A stretch of 64,000 nt of DNA from Actinomadura flavalba DSM 45200 (GCF_000374305.1 NZ_KB894093.1:1364001-1428000); one strand, 5' to 3'. Counted from the first letter of the stretch, positions 43,204 through 55,678 are shown. Made by a program: numbers and translations. The notes: a model not told the origin generated them from the sequence alone.

Positions 43204-44331
43204 TTGAAGTTCCGCATCGACCGAGACGCCCTGGCCGACGCCGTGGCCTGGACGGCCCGCACCCTCCCGGTGCGCCCCCCGGTGCCCGTGCTGGCGGGCA
43301 TGCACATCGAGGCGGGCGACCGGCTGAAGCTGTCGGCGTTCGACTACGAGGTCTCCGCGCAGGTCTCCACCGACATCGAGACCGAGGAGCCCGGCACCGG
43401 CCTGGTCTCCGGGCGGCTGCTCGCCGAGATCTGCCGCAGCCTTCCTCCCCACCCTGTGGAAGTCACCACGGACGGGGCCAAGGTGATGCTCCGCTGCGGC
43501 AGCGCGAAGTTCACACTGTTGACGATGCCTGTGGAGGACTACCCGACGCTGCCGGAGATGCCGCCCGCCGCGGGCGCCGTCGGCAGTGACGAGTTCGCCG
43601 CCGCCGTCGCGCAGGTCGCCATCGCCGCCGGGCGCGACGACACGATCCCGATGCTGACCGGCGTCCGCGTGGAGATCGAGGGCGAGACCGTCACGCTCGC
43701 GTCCACCGACCGGTACCGGCTCGCCGTCCGCGAGCTGCACTGGAAGCCGGAGCGGCCCGACTTCTCCGCCGTGGCGCTCGTCCCGGCCAAGACGCTCGCC
43801 GACACGGCCAAGTCGCTGACGTCCGGCGCCGAGGTGTCGATCGCGCTCGGCGGCCAGGGCAGCGCCGGCGAAGGCATGATCGGGTTCGCGGGCGGCGGGC
43901 GGCGCACGACGTCGCGGCTGCTCGACGGCGACTTCGTCAAGTACCGGTCGCTGCTGCCGTCGGAGTACGCGGGCCTCGCCGAGGTCCACACCGGGCAGTT
44001 CATCGAGGCCGTCAAGCGCGTCTCGCTGGTCGCCGAGCGGAACACGCCCGTGCGGCTGTCGTTCAGCCAGGGCCAGGTGGTGCTGGAGGCGGGCACCGGC
44101 GACGAGGCGCAGGCCGTCGAGGCGCTGGAGGCCACGCTGGAGGGCGAGGACATCGACATCGCCTTCAACCCGGGCTTCCTGCTCGACGGGCTCGCCGCGA
44201 TCGGCTCGGACACCGCGCGGCTGTCGTTCACCACGCCGACGAAGCCCGCCGTGCTCACCGGTAAACCGCCGCAGGATGGGGAGAACCCCAACTACCGTTA
44301 CCTGATCATGCCGGTGCGGCTGACGGGGTGA
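43204..44331 (+). CDS. dnaN: DNA polymerase III beta subunit (sliding clamp)
   Basis: A 375-residue clamp with three similar domains (N-terminal KFRIDRDALADAVAWTARTLP, middle SDEFAAAVAQVAIAAGRDDTIPMLTGV, C-terminal ending NYRYLIMPVRL). The TTG at 43204 is chosen because GGAGG lies 8 nt upstream and the protein then begins LKFRIDRD, as expected. It is first in the dnaN-gnd-recF-DUF721 series after oriC. Confidence 0.97.
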   Translation: MKFRIDRDALADAVAWTARTLPVRPPVPVLAGMHIEAGDRLKLSAFDYEVSAQVSTDIETEEPGTGLVSGRLLAEICRSLPPHPVEVTTDGAKVMLRCGSAKFTLLTMPVEDYPTLPEMPPAAGAVGSDEFAAAVAQVAIAAGRDDTIPMLTGVRVEIEGETVTLASTDRYRLAVRELHWKPERPDFSAVALVPAKTLADTAKSLTSGAEVSIALGGQGSAGEGMIGFAGGGRRTTSRLLDGDFVKYRSLLPSEYAGLAEVHTGQFIEAVKRVSLVAERNTPVRLSFSQGQVVLEAGTGDEAQAVEALEATLEGEDIDIAFNPGFLLDGLAAIGSDTARLSFTTPTKPAVLTGKPPQDGENPNYRYLIMPVRLTG

Positions 44332-44377
44332 CGAGCGGCTGTGGATATCGGCAGGGACGCGCGTTAGGGGAGTGAGC

Positions 44378-45298
44378 ATGCAACTGGGCATGATCGGCCT
44401 GGGCAGGATGGGCGGCAACATGGCCGAGCGGCTGCGCCGCGGCGGCCACGAGGTCGTCGGTTACGACCGTGATCCCGGCGTCACCGACGTCGGCTCCCTG
44501 GCCGAACTCGTCGAACGCCTGGAACCGCCGCGCGCCGTGTGGGTGATGGTCCCGGCGGGCGAGCCGACGCACGAGACCGTCCACAGCCTGGGGACGGTGC
44601 TCTCCCCCGGCGACGTGGTGATCGACGGCGGCAACTCGCACTACGTCGACGACCAGAGGCACGGCGAGGAACTGCGCGCCAAGGGCATCGGCTTCGTCGA
44701 CTGCGGCGTCAGCGGCGGGGTGTGGGGGCTGGAGAACGGCTACGCGCTGATGGTCGGCGGCGACGCCGCCGACGTCGAGCGCCTGATGCCGGTCTTCGAC
44801 GCGCTCAAGCCGCCCGGGGAGTTCGGCTTCGTGCACGCCGGGGAGATCGGCGCGGGCCACTTCGTGAAGATGGTCCACAACGGCATCGAGTACGCGATGA
44901 TGCAGGCGTTCGGCGAGGGCTACGAGCTGATCGAGGCGTCCAAGATCGTTACGAACGTGCCGGAGACGTTCCGGAGCTGGCAGGAGGGCACGGTCATCCG
45001 GTCCTGGCTGCTGGACCTGATGAACCGCGCCCTGGCCGACGATCCCGAACTCGACGCGATCCGCGGGTACGCCAACGACTCGGGCGAGGGCCGCTGGACG
45101 GTCCAGGCCGCCGTCGACCACGCCGTCCCGCTCCCGGCGATCACGGCGTCGCTGTTCGCCCGGTTCGCGTCCCGCCAGGACGACTCGCCCGCGATGAAGG
45201 TCGTCGCGGCGCTGCGCGGGCAGTTCGGCGGCCACGCCGTCGAGTCGGCCAAGGGCGCCGACTCCCCCGGCGCCGACGTCGAGCCGCCGCCCACCTGA
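44378..45298 (+). CDS. gnd: 6-phosphogluconate dehydrogenase, decarboxylating (short form)
   Basis: A 306-residue enzyme of the oxidative pentose phosphate pathway converting 6-phosphogluconate to ribulose-5-phosphate. It belongs to the short, about 300-residue class. Motifs: [16 protein letters not shown] (nucleotide site), [29 protein letters not shown] and the catalytic [16 protein letters not shown]. The ATG at 44378 has AGGGGAG 5 nt upstream; a GTG at 44372 is the alternative. Its place between dnaN and recF is characteristic of actinomycetes. Confidence 0.95.
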   Translation: MQLGMIGLGRMGGNMAERLRRGGHEVVGYDRDPGVTDVGSLAELVERLEPPRAVWVMVPAGEPTHETVHSLGTVLSPGDVVIDGGNSHYVDDQRHGEELRAKGIGFVDCGVSGGVWGLENGYALMVGGDAADVERLMPVFDALKPPGEFGFVHAGEIGAGHFVKMVHNGIEYAMMQAFGEGYELIEASKIVTNVPETFRSWQEGTVIRSWLLDLMNRALADDPELDAIRGYANDSGEGRWTVQAAVDHAVPLPAITASLFARFASRQDDSPAMKVVAALRGQFGGHAVESAKGADSPGADVEPPPT

Positions 45299-45392
45299 TC
45301 CGCCCTTCGGCCGGAGCCCGCCCGTCCCGGCGGCGGGTCCGGCCGGGCGGGAGGGGCGCGGCCGGCGCCACGTTGGCCTACGCTCGTCTCTC

Positions 45393-46517
45393 GTGCACGT
45401 CGCCCACCTCTCGCTCCAGGACTTCCGGTCGTACCCCACCGCCGAGGTGGAGTTCGAGCCGGGCGTCACCGCGTTCGTGGGACCGAACGGGCAGGGCAAG
45501 ACGAACCTGGTCGAGGCCGTCGGGTACGTCGCCGCGCACGGCAGCCACCGGGCGTCCTCGGACGCGCCGCTGGTGCGGCAGGGCGCGCCGCGCGCCATCG
45601 TGCGGGCGGCCGTGGTGAAGGACGACCGCCGCGCCCTCATCGAGCTGGAGATCAACCCGGGCCGGGCGAACCGGGCCCGGCTGAACCGCTCGCCGGTGCC
45701 GCGTCCGCGCGAGATCGTCGGCATGCTGCGCACCGTGCTGTTCGCCCCCGAGGACCTGGCGCTCGTCAAGGGCGACCCGGGCGAGCGCCGCCGCTTCCTG
45801 GACGAGCTGCTGACGCTGCGCACCCCCCGGTTCGCGGGCGTCCGGTCGGACTACGAGCGCGTGCTGAAACAGCGCAACGCCCTGCTGAAATCGGCCGCCG
45901 CGCACCGCCGCTCCCCCGGCGCGGAGGTGCTCGCGACCCTGGACGTGTGGGATTCACATCTGGCCCGGGCGGGCGCCGAGCTGCTCGCCGGGCGGCTGGA
46001 GCTGACCACCGCCCTGCGGCCCCTCCTCGCCGACGCGTACACGGCTCTCGCTCCGCACGGGGGTGCGGCCGACATGCGGTACAAGAGCTCGCTCGGTGAC
46101 GTCGAGTTGTCCACAGACCGTGCACAACTCGCCGAGCAGTTGCTCGGCGGCGTCGCGGAGGCGCGCAAGCAGGAGCTGGAGCGGGGCGTCAGCCTCGTCG
46201 GGCCGCACCGGGACGAGCTGGTGCTCGGCCTCGGGGACCTGCCCGCCCGGGGCTACGCCTCGCACGGCGAGTCGTGGAGCATCGCGCTCGGGCTGCGGCT
46301 GGCGGCATTCGATCTGTTGCGTTCCGATGGCGATGACCCCGTTCTGATCTTGGACGACGTGTTCGCGGAGCTGGACGCGGGGCGCCGCAGCCGGCTCGCC
46401 GGGATGGTCGCCCCCGCCGAGCAGGTGCTCATCACCGCGGCGGTTCCGGCGGACGTGCCGGAGGAGCTCTCCGGCGCGTCCTACGCGGTCGCCGACGGCA
46501 AGGTCACCCGCGCATGA
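45393..46517 (+). CDS. recF: DNA replication and repair protein RecF
   Basis: A 374-residue SMC-like ATPase that helps load RecA at gaps. Walker A is GPNGQGKTN (30-38), the signature motif is near [13 protein letters not shown], and Walker B is [13 protein letters not shown]. The GTG start at 45393 has no Shine-Dalgarno; TACGCT lies 8 nt upstream, so the transcript may be leaderless. Its stop overlaps DUF721 (ATGA). The coding sequence includes a perfect DnaA box (46108-46116). Confidence 0.96.
   Translation: MHVAHLSLQDFRSYPTAEVEFEPGVTAFVGPNGQGKTNLVEAVGYVAAHGSHRASSDAPLVRQGAPRAIVRAAVVKDDRRALIELEINPGRANRARLNRSPVPRPREIVGMLRTVLFAPEDLALVKGDPGERRRFLDELLTLRTPRFAGVRSDYERVLKQRNALLKSAAAHRRSPGAEVLATLDVWDSHLARAGAELLAGRLELTTALRPLLADAYTALAPHGGAADMRYKSSLGDVELSTDRAQLAEQLLGGVAEARKQELERGVSLVGPHRDELVLGLGDLPARGYASHGESWSIALGLRLAAFDLLRSDGDDPVLILDDVFAELDAGRRSRLAGMVAPAEQVLITAAVPADVPEELSGASYAVADGKVTRA
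46108..46128. promoter_or_regulatory. Perfect DnaA box pair inside recF
   Basis: TTGTCCACA (46108-46116) and, facing it, CGTGCACAA (46120-46128) lie in the recF coding region (codons for [10 protein letters not shown]). Together they form an imperfect dyad like those in oriC, about 3 kb downstream of oriC. Confidence 0.45.
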
Positions 46518-47044
46518 GCGTGCCAGGAGAGGAGCCCGCCATGGCGGAAGATCCACAGCCTGTGGATAACTCCGCGCCCGCGAAGTCCGGCATCGAGCTG
46601 GCGCGCGAGGCGCTGGCCCAGGCGAAGGCCGACGCGCTCAAGCGCGGCACGCTCCCCGGCCAGGGCAAGCGCAAGGGCCGCCGCGTCCCCGGCCCGGCGC
46701 GCGGCGGCTCCCGGGGCGGCGACCCGAAGCTGTTCGGCTCGGCCATCCGCGAGCTGATGGCCGACCGGGGCTGGGAACAGCGCGCCGCCGTCGGCGGCGT
46801 CTTCGGCAACTGGCCCGGCATCGTCGGCCCCGAACTCGCCGAGCACACCCGCCCCGACCGGTTCGAGGACGGCGAGCTGACCGTCCTCGTCGACTCCCCG
46901 ACGTGGGCCGCCCAGGTCCGCGCACTCGCGGGACAGCTCGTCCGCCGCCTCAACGAGGAACTCGGCCAGGGCACCGTCCGCCGCGTCAAGGTCGTCGGCC
47001 CGTCCACCGGCCCCCGCCGCACGGGCGCCTGGCGGGCGCGCTAA
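46514..47044 (+). CDS. DUF721 (DciA-like) protein
   Basis: A 176-residue protein. The conserved C-terminal domain (about 75-165: [41 protein letters not shown] then [17 protein letters not shown]) is the DUF721/DciA fold, linked in other bacteria to loading the replicative helicase. The N-terminal 70 residues are basic and Gly-rich. The ATG at 46514 overlaps the recF stop; an ATG at 46541 with GAGGAG 6 nt upstream is an equally good start. A DnaA-box palindrome lies in codons 13-18. Confidence 0.9.
   Translation: MSVPGEEPAMAEDPQPVDNSAPAKSGIELAREALAQAKADALKRGTLPGQGKRKGRRVPGPARGGSRGGDPKLFGSAIRELMADRGWEQRAAVGGVFGNWPGIVGPELAEHTRPDRFEDGELTVLVDSPTWAAQVRALAGQLVRRLNEELGQGTVRRVKVVGPSTGPRRTGAWRAR
46551..46567. 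promoter_or_regulatory. Perfect DnaA-box palindrome inside the DUF721 gene
   Basis: ATCCACAG-C-CTGTGGAT is a perfect 17-nt inverted repeat of two DnaA-box cores, extended by AAC on the right (TGTGGATAA 46561-46569). The same dyad occurs in oriC (42686-42698) and at 56305-56320 and 57546-57561. Confidence 0.5.
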
Positions 47045-47068
47045 TTTTTGCCGCGCTGTGTTGTTTTG

Positions 47069-47085
47069 CCGCGCCTTCGGCGCGG
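47069..47085 (+). terminator. Short hairpin after the recF-DUF721 operon
   Basis: CCGCGCC-TTC-GGCGCGG (7 bp, 3-nt loop) lies 25 nt after the DUF721 stop, between two T-rich stretches (TTTTTG at 47045, TTTTG at 47064). Confidence 0.45.
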
Positions 47086-47087
47086 CG

Positions 47088-47181
47088 GGGTCAGGGCCCT
47101 TTTGGCGCCGCCGCAGAGGCCATGATCATCCTCCCTTCGGTCCGGAGGATCATGGCCTCTGCGGCGGCGCGGCCCTGACCC
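47088..47181. repeat. Long inverted repeat between DUF721 and gyrB
   Basis: An outer arm of 11 nt (47088-47098 with 47171-47181) and an inner arm of 27 nt (47105-47134 with 47144-47170) are complementary. They are interrupted only by a 6-nt bulge CTTTTG (47099-47104) and a 3-nt bulge on the left arm, with a 9-nt loop. The 94-nt element could be a strong terminator before gyrB, a folded leader, or a degenerate mobile-type repeat. No copy was noticed elsewhere in the window. Confidence 0.85.
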
Positions 47182-49574
<2,393 letters not shown>

Positions 49575-49623
49575 CGCCGGCCGACGACTTCCCTTTCCCA
49601 CCACGCAGAAGAGGTCTTGCACA

Positions 49624-52131
49624 GTGACGGACGTGACCACCGAGGGCGGCTCCCCCGAGCGGATCGAGCCGGTCGATCTCCAGGTCTCGATGCAGAAGAG
49701 CTACCTGGACTACGCGATGTCGGTCATCGTCTCGCGGGCACTGCCGGAGGTCCGGGACGGGCTCAAGCCGGTGCACCGGCGTGTGCTGTACGCGATGTAC
49801 GACGGCGGCTACCGCCCCGACCGCGGGTACTTCAAGTGCGCCCGCGTCGTCGGCGACGTCATGGGCAACTACCACCCGCACGGTGACTCGGCCATCTACG
49901 ACGCGCTCGTCCGGCTCGCCCAGCCGTGGTCGATGCGCTACCCGCTCGTCGACGGCAACGGCAACTTCGGGTCGCGCGGCAACGACCCCGCCGCCGCCAT
50001 GCGGTACACCGAGTGCCGCATGGCGCCCCTGGCGATGGAGCTGCTGCGCGACATCGACAAGGAGACCGTCGACTTCTCCCCCAACTACGACGGCCGCTCG
50101 CAGGAGCCGGACGTCCTGCCGTCGCGGTATCCGAACCTGCTCGTCAACGGGTCGGCGGGCATCGCGGTCGGAATGGCGACGAACATCCCCCCGCACAACC
50201 TGCGCGAGGTCGCCGAGGGCGTCCAGTGGTACCTGGCGAACTTCGGCACCTCCGACGAGGAGCTGCTCGAAGCGCTGATCGAGCGGATCAAGGGGCCGGA
50301 CTTCCCGACCGCCGGGCTGATCGTCGGCCGCAAGGGCATCGAGGAGGCGTACCGCACCGGGCGCGGCTCGATCACGATGCGCGCCGTCGTCGAGGTCGAG
50401 GAGATCCAGAACCGCACCTGCCTCGTCATCACCGAACTGCCGTACCAGGTCAACCCCGACAACCTGGCGACCAAGATCGCCGATCTCGTCAAGGACGGAA
50501 AGCTTGACGGCATCGCCGATGTCCGTGACGAGACGTCCGGCCGTACCGGGCAGCGGCTCGTCATCGTCCTCAAGCGCGACGCGGTCGCCAAGGTCGTCCT
50601 CAACAACCTGTACAAGCACACCCAGCTCCAGGAGACGTTCGGCGCGAACATGCTGGCGCTGGTCGAGGGCGTGCCCCGCACGTTGCGCATCGACCAGTTC
50701 ATCCGGTATTGGGTCGAGCACCAGATCGAGGTCGTCGTCCGGCGCACGCGCTACCTGTTGCGCAAGGCCGAGGAGCGCGCCCACATCCTGCGCGCCCTGC
50801 TCAAGGCCCTCGACCGCATCGACGAGGTCATCGCGCTGATCCGGCGGTCGCCGTCGGCGCAGCAGGCGCAGCAGGGCCTGATGGGCCTGCTGGAGATCGA
50901 CGAGATCCAGGCGCAGGCCATCCTCGACATGCAGCTCCGCAAGCTCGCCGCCCTGGAGCGTCAGGCGATCATCGACGAGTACGACAAGCTCATGGCGGAG
51001 ATCAACGACTACAACGCGATCCTCGCCTCCCCCGAGCGGCAGCGGCAGATCGTCGCGGACGAGCTGGCCCCGATCGTCGAGAAGTTCGGTGACGACCGGC
51101 GCACCGAGATCATCCCGTTCGACGGCGACGTGTCCTATGAGGACCTGATCGCGGAAGAGGACGTCGTCGTCACGATCACCCGCGGCGGCTACGCCAAACG
51201 CACCCGCACCGACCAGTACCGCGCGCAGCGGCGCGGCGGCAAGGGCGTGCGCGGCGCGCAGCTCAAGCAGGACGACATCGTCGACCAGTTCTTCGTCACG
51301 ACCACCCACCACTGGATTCTGTTCTTCACGAACAAGGGCCGTGTGTACCGGGCGAAGGCGTACGAACTGCCCGACTCCAACCGGGACGCGCGCGGCCAGC
51401 ACGTCGCGAACCTGCTCGCGTTCCAGCCCGACGAGCACATCGCCCAGGTGATGGACCTGCGCGACTACGCCGTCGCGCCCTACCTCGTGCTGGCCACCAA
51501 GCGCGGCAAGGTGAAGAAGACGGCGCTGACCGACTTCGACTCGCCGCGCACCGGCGGCATCATCGCGATCAACCTGGCCGACGACGACGAGCTGATCGCC
51601 GCCCGGCTCGTCTCCGGCGACGACGACCTGCTCATGGTCTCCACCGGCGCGCAGGCGATCCGCTTCCCCGCCTCCGACGAGGAGCTGCGCCCGATGGGCC
51701 GCGCCACCAGCGGCGTCATCGGCATGCGGTTCGAGGGCGAGCAGGACGTCCTCAACATGCTCGTCGTCCGCGACGACGTGCACGACGTGCTCGTCGCCAC
51801 CGAGGGCGGCTACGCCAAGCGCACCCCGATCGACCAGTACCCTCGTCAGGGTCGTGGGGGCAAGGGGGTCCTCACCGCTAAGATCGTGCAGACGCGCGGC
51901 AGGCTGGTCGGAGCGCTGATGGTCGGCCTGGAGGACGAGGTCTTCGCGATGACGTCCAGCGGTGGCGTGATCCGCACCCGCGCTGCGGAGATCAAGCAGT
52001 CCGGCCGGCAGACCATGGGCGTCCGCCTGATGAGCCTCGCCGACGGCGGCACGATCGTCGCCATCGCGAGGAACGTAGAGTCCGATGTGGACTCGGACGA
52101 CGCCGAGGGCGAGGGGCCGGCCGGTGAGTGA
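49624..52131 (+). CDS. gyrA: DNA gyrase subunit A
   Basis: An 835-residue subunit that cuts and rejoins DNA. The catalytic Tyr is Y128 in [15 protein letters not shown]. In the quinolone-determining region ([13 protein letters not shown]) Ser89 and Asp93 are both present, the drug-sensitive type, unlike Mycobacterium tuberculosis, which has Ala at the first site. The C-terminal half has the six-bladed pinwheel with the GyrA box RRGGKGVRG and a second QGRGGKGV segment. The tail is acidic. The GTG start follows gyrB by 49 nt. Confidence 0.98.
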   Translation: MTDVTTEGGSPERIEPVDLQVSMQKSYLDYAMSVIVSRALPEVRDGLKPVHRRVLYAMYDGGYRPDRGYFKCARVVGDVMGNYHPHGDSAIYDALVRLAQPWSMRYPLVDGNGNFGSRGNDPAAAMRYTECRMAPLAMELLRDIDKETVDFSPNYDGRSQEPDVLPSRYPNLLVNGSAGIAVGMATNIPPHNLREVAEGVQWYLANFGTSDEELLEALIERIKGPDFPTAGLIVGRKGIEEAYRTGRGSITMRAVVEVEEIQNRTCLVITELPYQVNPDNLATKIADLVKDGKLDGIADVRDETSGRTGQRLVIVLKRDAVAKVVLNNLYKHTQLQETFGANMLALVEGVPRTLRIDQFIRYWVEHQIEVVVRRTRYLLRKAEERAHILRALLKALDRIDEVIALIRRSPSAQQAQQGLMGLLEIDEIQAQAILDMQLRKLAALERQAIIDEYDKLMAEINDYNAILASPERQRQIVADELAPIVEKFGDDRRTEIIPFDGDVSYEDLIAEEDVVVTITRGGYAKRTRTDQYRAQRRGGKGVRGAQLKQDDIVDQFFVTTTHHWILFFTNKGRVYRAKAYELPDSNRDARGQHVANLLAFQPDEHIAQVMDLRDYAVAPYLVLATKRGKVKKTALTDFDSPRTGGIIAINLADDDELIAARLVSGDDDLLMVSTGAQAIRFPASDEELRPMGRATSGVIGMRFEGEQDVLNMLVVRDDVHDVLVATEGGYAKRTPIDQYPRQGRGGKGVLTAKIVQTRGRLVGALMVGLEDEVFAMTSSGGVIRTRAAEIKQSGRQTMGVRLMSLADGGTIVAIARNVESDVDSDDAEGEGPAGE

Positions 52132-52164
52132 CGGCCCTGAGTTCGCGCCAGGCCAGGAGGACAC

Positions 52165-53010
52165 GTGAGCACCCAGCCCGGGGACGACAAGGGCCGGACC
52201 GGCGAACCCGCCGAGGAGTCGGGGGAGCACGCGGTCGTGCCGGGGGCCGGGCCGGACGGTGACGCCGCCCCGGTCGCCTCCGACGACGACGCGCCGGACA
52301 AGCCCGCGGCCGCCGACGACGACCCGCCCGCGCCGTCGTCCGTCGAGGACACCGTGATCGACCGGCCCGCCGTGCCGATCGCCCCGGTCGCCGACGAACC
52401 GGCCCCGAGCTGGACGACTCCCGCCGAACCGGCCGACTCGCTGTCGAACCGGCGCACCGACACCCCGGTCCGCGCTGAGGCCGGGGGCGGCCCGCGCGAG
52501 TCGTCGGGGCGGAGCGGGTTCGCGGCGACCGCCGTGAAGGACCGTCCGTCCCCGCCGCCGTCGGCCACCGCCGCCGGTGGCACGGTGAGCGCGGCGGCCG
52601 GGAACGGCGCGTCGGCCCGTCCGGGCGGCGGCGGGAAGCCCGCGCGCAAGGCGCAGTTGCAGCTCGCGCGGCTGGAGCCGTGGTCGGTCATGAAGTTCAG
52701 CTTCGTGATGTCGCTGGTGTGCTTCGTCGTGCTGCTCGTCGCCGTGACCGTCCTGTACATCATCCTGGCGGGCCTCGGCGTCTTCGACGCGATCGGTGAC
52801 ACGGTCAACAGCCTCACCCGCAACGAGGCCGGCGACGGCGTCGACGCGGGCAACTGGTTCTCGTTCGCCCGGATCTTCGGCTACACGGCCATCGTCGGGG
52901 CACTGAACGTCGTCCTCATCACCTCCCTGGCCACCGTCGGCTCCGTCATCTACAACCTCGTCGCCGAGATCGTCGGCGGCGTCGAGGTCACCCTGAAGGA
53001 AGCCGAGTGA
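52165..53010 (+). CDS. DUF3566 transmembrane protein
   Basis: A 281-residue protein. Residues 1-165 are a disordered Pro/Ala/Asp-rich cytoplasmic part. The DUF3566 domain (about 165-281) begins KAQLQLARLEPWSVMKFSF and has two membrane segments (VMSLVCFVVLLVAVTVLYIILAGLG and a second near FGYTAIVGALNVVLITSL). It sits directly after gyrA in most actinobacteria. The GTG start has AGGAGG upstream. The role is unknown, possibly in cell growth at the pole. Confidence 0.93.
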   Translation: MSTQPGDDKGRTGEPAEESGEHAVVPGAGPDGDAAPVASDDDAPDKPAAADDDPPAPSSVEDTVIDRPAVPIAPVADEPAPSWTTPAEPADSLSNRRTDTPVRAEAGGGPRESSGRSGFAATAVKDRPSPPPSATAAGGTVSAAAGNGASARPGGGGKPARKAQLQLARLEPWSVMKFSFVMSLVCFVVLLVAVTVLYIILAGLGVFDAIGDTVNSLTRNEAGDGVDAGNWFSFARIFGYTAIVGALNVVLITSLATVGSVIYNLVAEIVGGVEVTLKEAE

Positions 53011-53098
53011 CCCACCCTGCCGCCCACGCGAATTGATTACCGGTTCCTCCACCGGATGAGGTAATCTCTCGTTGCGCGCCCACGAGGCGGCAGGTTGC

Positions 53099-53172
53099 GG
53101 GCCTATAGCTCAGTCGGTTAGAGCGCATCCCTGATAAGGATGAGGCCGGTGGTTCAAGTCCACCTAGGCCCA
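53099..53172 (+). tRNA. tRNA-Ile (anticodon GAT)
   Basis: A 74-nt cloverleaf: acceptor GGGCCTA/TAGGCCC (53099-53105 with 53165-53171), D-arm with AGCTCAGTCGGTTAGAGC, anticodon GAT at 53133-53135 in the loop CTGATAA, and T-arm with GGTTCAAGTCC. The discriminator base is A; CCA is not encoded. The position after gyrA-DUF3566 is conserved. Confidence 0.97.
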
Positions 53173-53181
53173 CTCGGAACT

Positions 53182-53233
53182 GGGACCCCTTGGTCGCCGC
53201 TAGCGGCTTCCCCGGGGTCCCTTCGTCATTTTG
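53182..53233 (+). terminator. Terminator after tRNA-Ile
   Basis: GGGACCCC (53182-53189) pairs with GGGGTCCC (53214-53221), with an inner CCGC-TA-GCGG hairpin, followed by TTCGTCATTTTG. Confidence 0.65.
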
Positions 53234-53361
53234 CCCGGGGGGACGACCCCCCGGAGCCCCCCGGGTGGGGCTCTTCGCCCCACGCCCCATCTGCGTGGGC
53301 TGGGCGCTTGTGGGTCAGGGCTCGGTGGGGCGACGGGGACCTGGACGGCGGGGGGGCGGAC

Positions 53362-54414
53362 ATGGAGTACAGGACGCTTGGTGCGTCGGGGTTGAAGGTC
53401 TCTCGTTTTGCGATCGGCACTCTTACGGCCGGGCATGATCCGGCGTTCGCGGCCGTGGCCGGGTTGGGCGCCGACGACTATCGGCGGTTGTTCGACATCG
53501 CGTTCGACGCGGGCGTCAATCTCGTCGACACCGCGAACATGTACTCGTCCGGCGAGGCCGAGGAGATCACCGCGCGGGCGCTGGCGGGGCGGCGGGACGA
53601 CGTCGTCCTGACGTCCAAGGTGCGGATGCCGCTGGGCGACGGCCCCAACGACGGCGGCGCGAGCCGGTTCCACATCCTGCGGGAGGTGGAGAACAGCCTG
53701 CGGCGGCTGCGGACCGACCACCTCGACCTGCTGTACCTGCACCAGTGGGACGGCGTGACGCCGATCGAGGAGACGCTGTCGGCGCTCGACACGCTCGTCC
53801 GGGACGGGAAGGTCAGGTATGTCGGGACGTCGAACTACAGCGCCTGGCAGCTCACCAAGACCGTGCTGCGCGCGCGGGAACTGGGCCTGACGGCGCCGGT
53901 CGTCCAGCAGATGTACTACACGCCCGAGGCGCGGGAGATCGAGTACGAGATCCTTCCGGCGGCGCTCGACCTCGGTATCGGCACGTTCGTGTGGAGCCCG
54001 CTCGGGGAGGGCCTGCTGACGGGGAAGGTGCGCCGGGGCCGGGAGACCCCGCCCGACACGCGGCAGGGGACGGACTGGCCGGAACCCCACGTCGTCGACT
54101 GGGAACGCGCCTACCGCATCATCGACAAGCTGTCCGACATCGCGGACGCCCACGGCGTCTCGATCCCGCGCGTCGTCCTGTCCTGGCTGCTGCGCCGCCC
54201 CGGCGTCACCGGCATCGTCCTCGGCGCCCGCTCCGAAGCCCACCTCCGCGACGACCTCGCGGCGCTCGACCTCGACCTGGGTCCGGCCCACACCGCCGAA
54301 CTCACCGACATCTCCGCCCTTCCGGCCTACTACCCCTTCTGGCACCGCGCCCTCAACGCCACCGACCGCCCGGACCCCGCCGAACGCCCCTTCCTCAACG
54401 GCTTCACCCGCTGA
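53362..54414 (+). CDS. Aldo/keto reductase
   Basis: A 350-residue NADPH-dependent oxidoreductase with a TIM-barrel fold. The catalytic tetrad is complete: D56 (NLVDTANMY), Y61, K86 (LTSKVRMP) and H127 (LLYLHQWDG). The C-terminal cofactor region (VTGIVLGARSEAHLRDDL) is that of the AKR11/YajO-like group. The substrate is unknown. The ATG at 53362 lies in a G-rich context (GGGGGGCGGAC). It overlaps the convergent restriction gene by 11 nt. Confidence 0.9.
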   Translation: MEYRTLGASGLKVSRFAIGTLTAGHDPAFAAVAGLGADDYRRLFDIAFDAGVNLVDTANMYSSGEAEEITARALAGRRDDVVLTSKVRMPLGDGPNDGGASRFHILREVENSLRRLRTDHLDLLYLHQWDGVTPIEETLSALDTLVRDGKVRYVGTSNYSAWQLTKTVLRARELGLTAPVVQQMYYTPEAREIEYEILPAALDLGIGTFVWSPLGEGLLTGKVRRGRETPPDTRQGTDWPEPHVVDWERAYRIIDKLSDIADAHGVSIPRVVLSWLLRRPGVTGIVLGARSEAHLRDDLAALDLDLGPAHTAELTDISALPAYYPFWHRALNATDRPDPAERPFLNGFTR

Positions 54415-55579
54415 CCGCCTCGTCGCCCGGATACCAGGCGACGTGCCGCTCCCTCGCCTCGGCGCGCAGCACCTCGCGCAACCGCTCGCCGCCCCGTCCG
54501 CGTGTCTTGACGGCATGACAGTTCGGGCACAGCGCCACCATCGCGGCCGGATGGTCCCGTCCACCGGCGGCGTGGTCGTCCACGTGGTCCACTTCCAGGA
54601 GCGGCGCTCCGTCGCGCGTCACGTCGTCCGGCTGGCCCGCGCACGCCGGGTTCTCGCAGCGCCCGCCGGACCGCAGCAGCACGGCCTGCACCGACGCCGA
54701 CGAACGCACCCGGGCCTCACGGACGTCGATCCGGCGCCGCTCGTGGTGCCCGGCGCGCTCGGCCGCCCGAATCGCCGCACACCGCCGGACGTACTCCTCC
54801 ACAGGGCTCGGCGGCTGCGCGCCGAGCGCCGTGGACACCGGCCCGAGCCCGACGTCCCGCAGCAGCTCCTCCGGCACCGCGCCGTCGAAGAACCGTGCGC
54901 CGAGCAGCGCCGTCACACCGTCGCGCGTGGCGGGCGAAACCTGCACGGCCTCGGCCGCCCATGCCGCCAGTCCGCCGCGCGGGTCCTGCGCGTCCATCCA
55001 CCCGCGCGGCTCCCCGTGCGCGGCCGGACGCTCCCCGGCGTACCCGGACATCTCCCAGAAGTCGTGCCGGGCTAGCGCCAGCAGCGGGTACTCGGCGCTC
55101 GGCCGCGCGCCGTCCCGCCCGTACTCCCGCAGCAGCCCCCGCAGCTCCACCCGCGCCTCGCTCCATCGCACGAGCCGCGCCCGTCCTCGGACGGCCCGCC
55201 CCATCGCCCACAGAACGACGATCGGCTGATGGCGCGCGGGTCCGGCATCGGTCGGCTGGACCCGCAGTGAGGTGAGGGCTTGGACGAGGTCCCGCGTGGG
55301 CCCGGTTCCGTCCGTGACGGTGAAGCCGAGGCTCTCCAGCAGCCGCGCGACGGTCTGGCGTCCGCCGCTGAACTCGTCGGCGGTGAGGGGGCGCCCGGTC
55401 GCGTGCCCGTACGCGGCGCCGACGACGGCCTTGGAGTCGTAGTACCGGCCCTCATGGTGGACGAAGTACTGCCGCGCCTCGGCGAAGCCGTAGGCGGCGA
55501 GGAAGGCCGCGCGGCCCAGGCGATCGAACTCCGCGAGGGCCGCCAGGACGTGCGTGCGCGTGATCGGGGCGAGGTTCAC
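54404..55579 (-). CDS. Probable type IV restriction endonuclease: ScoMcrA-type head, phosphorothioate-DNA-binding-like domain and HNH nuclease
   Basis: A 391-residue protein with three parts. Residues 5-88 resemble the N-terminal head of ScoMcrA (THVLAALAEFDRLGRAAFLA... YYDSKAVVGAAYGHATGRPL). Residues 115-180 carry the sulfur-binding-domain pattern (ARHQPIVVLWAMGRAVRGR, then LRGLLREYG and YPLLALARHDFWEMSG). The C-terminal HNH nuclease has Cys308 and Cys313 (CENPACAG), LLEVDHVDDHAAGG and LCPNCHAVK. Unlike ScoMcrA no SRA domain for methylcytosine is seen. Such enzymes cut DNA carrying phosphorothioate. No modification (dnd) genes are nearby. The GTG at 55579 is chosen because the head begins there and TACGCT lies 7 nt upstream (leaderless); an ATG at 55630 is the alternative. 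Confidence 0.85.
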   Translation of the reverse strand: MNLAPITRTHVLAALAEFDRLGRAAFLAAYGFAEARQYFVHHEGRYYDSKAVVGAAYGHATGRPLTADEFSGGRQTVARLLESLGFTVTDGTGPTRDLVQALTSLRVQPTDAGPARHQPIVVLWAMGRAVRGRARLVRWSEARVELRGLLREYGRDGARPSAEYPLLALARHDFWEMSGYAGERPAAHGEPRGWMDAQDPRGGLAAWAAEAVQVSPATRDGVTALLGARFFDGAVPEELLRDVGLGPVSTALGAQPPSPVEEYVRRCAAIRAAERAGHHERRRIDVREARVRSSASVQAVLLRSGGRCENPACAGQPDDVTRDGAPLLEVDHVDDHAAGGRDHPAAMVALCPNCHAVKTRGRGGERLREVLRAEARERHVAWYPGDEAVSG

Positions 55580-55678
55580 GAGGGTCAGCGTAGGGAGGTG
55601 TCGCGCAGGGGTGGATGTGCGGTGGGTCATGTGTACGATGCGGGCGATATGTACGGTGCACATCAGTGGAGGTTCTCG

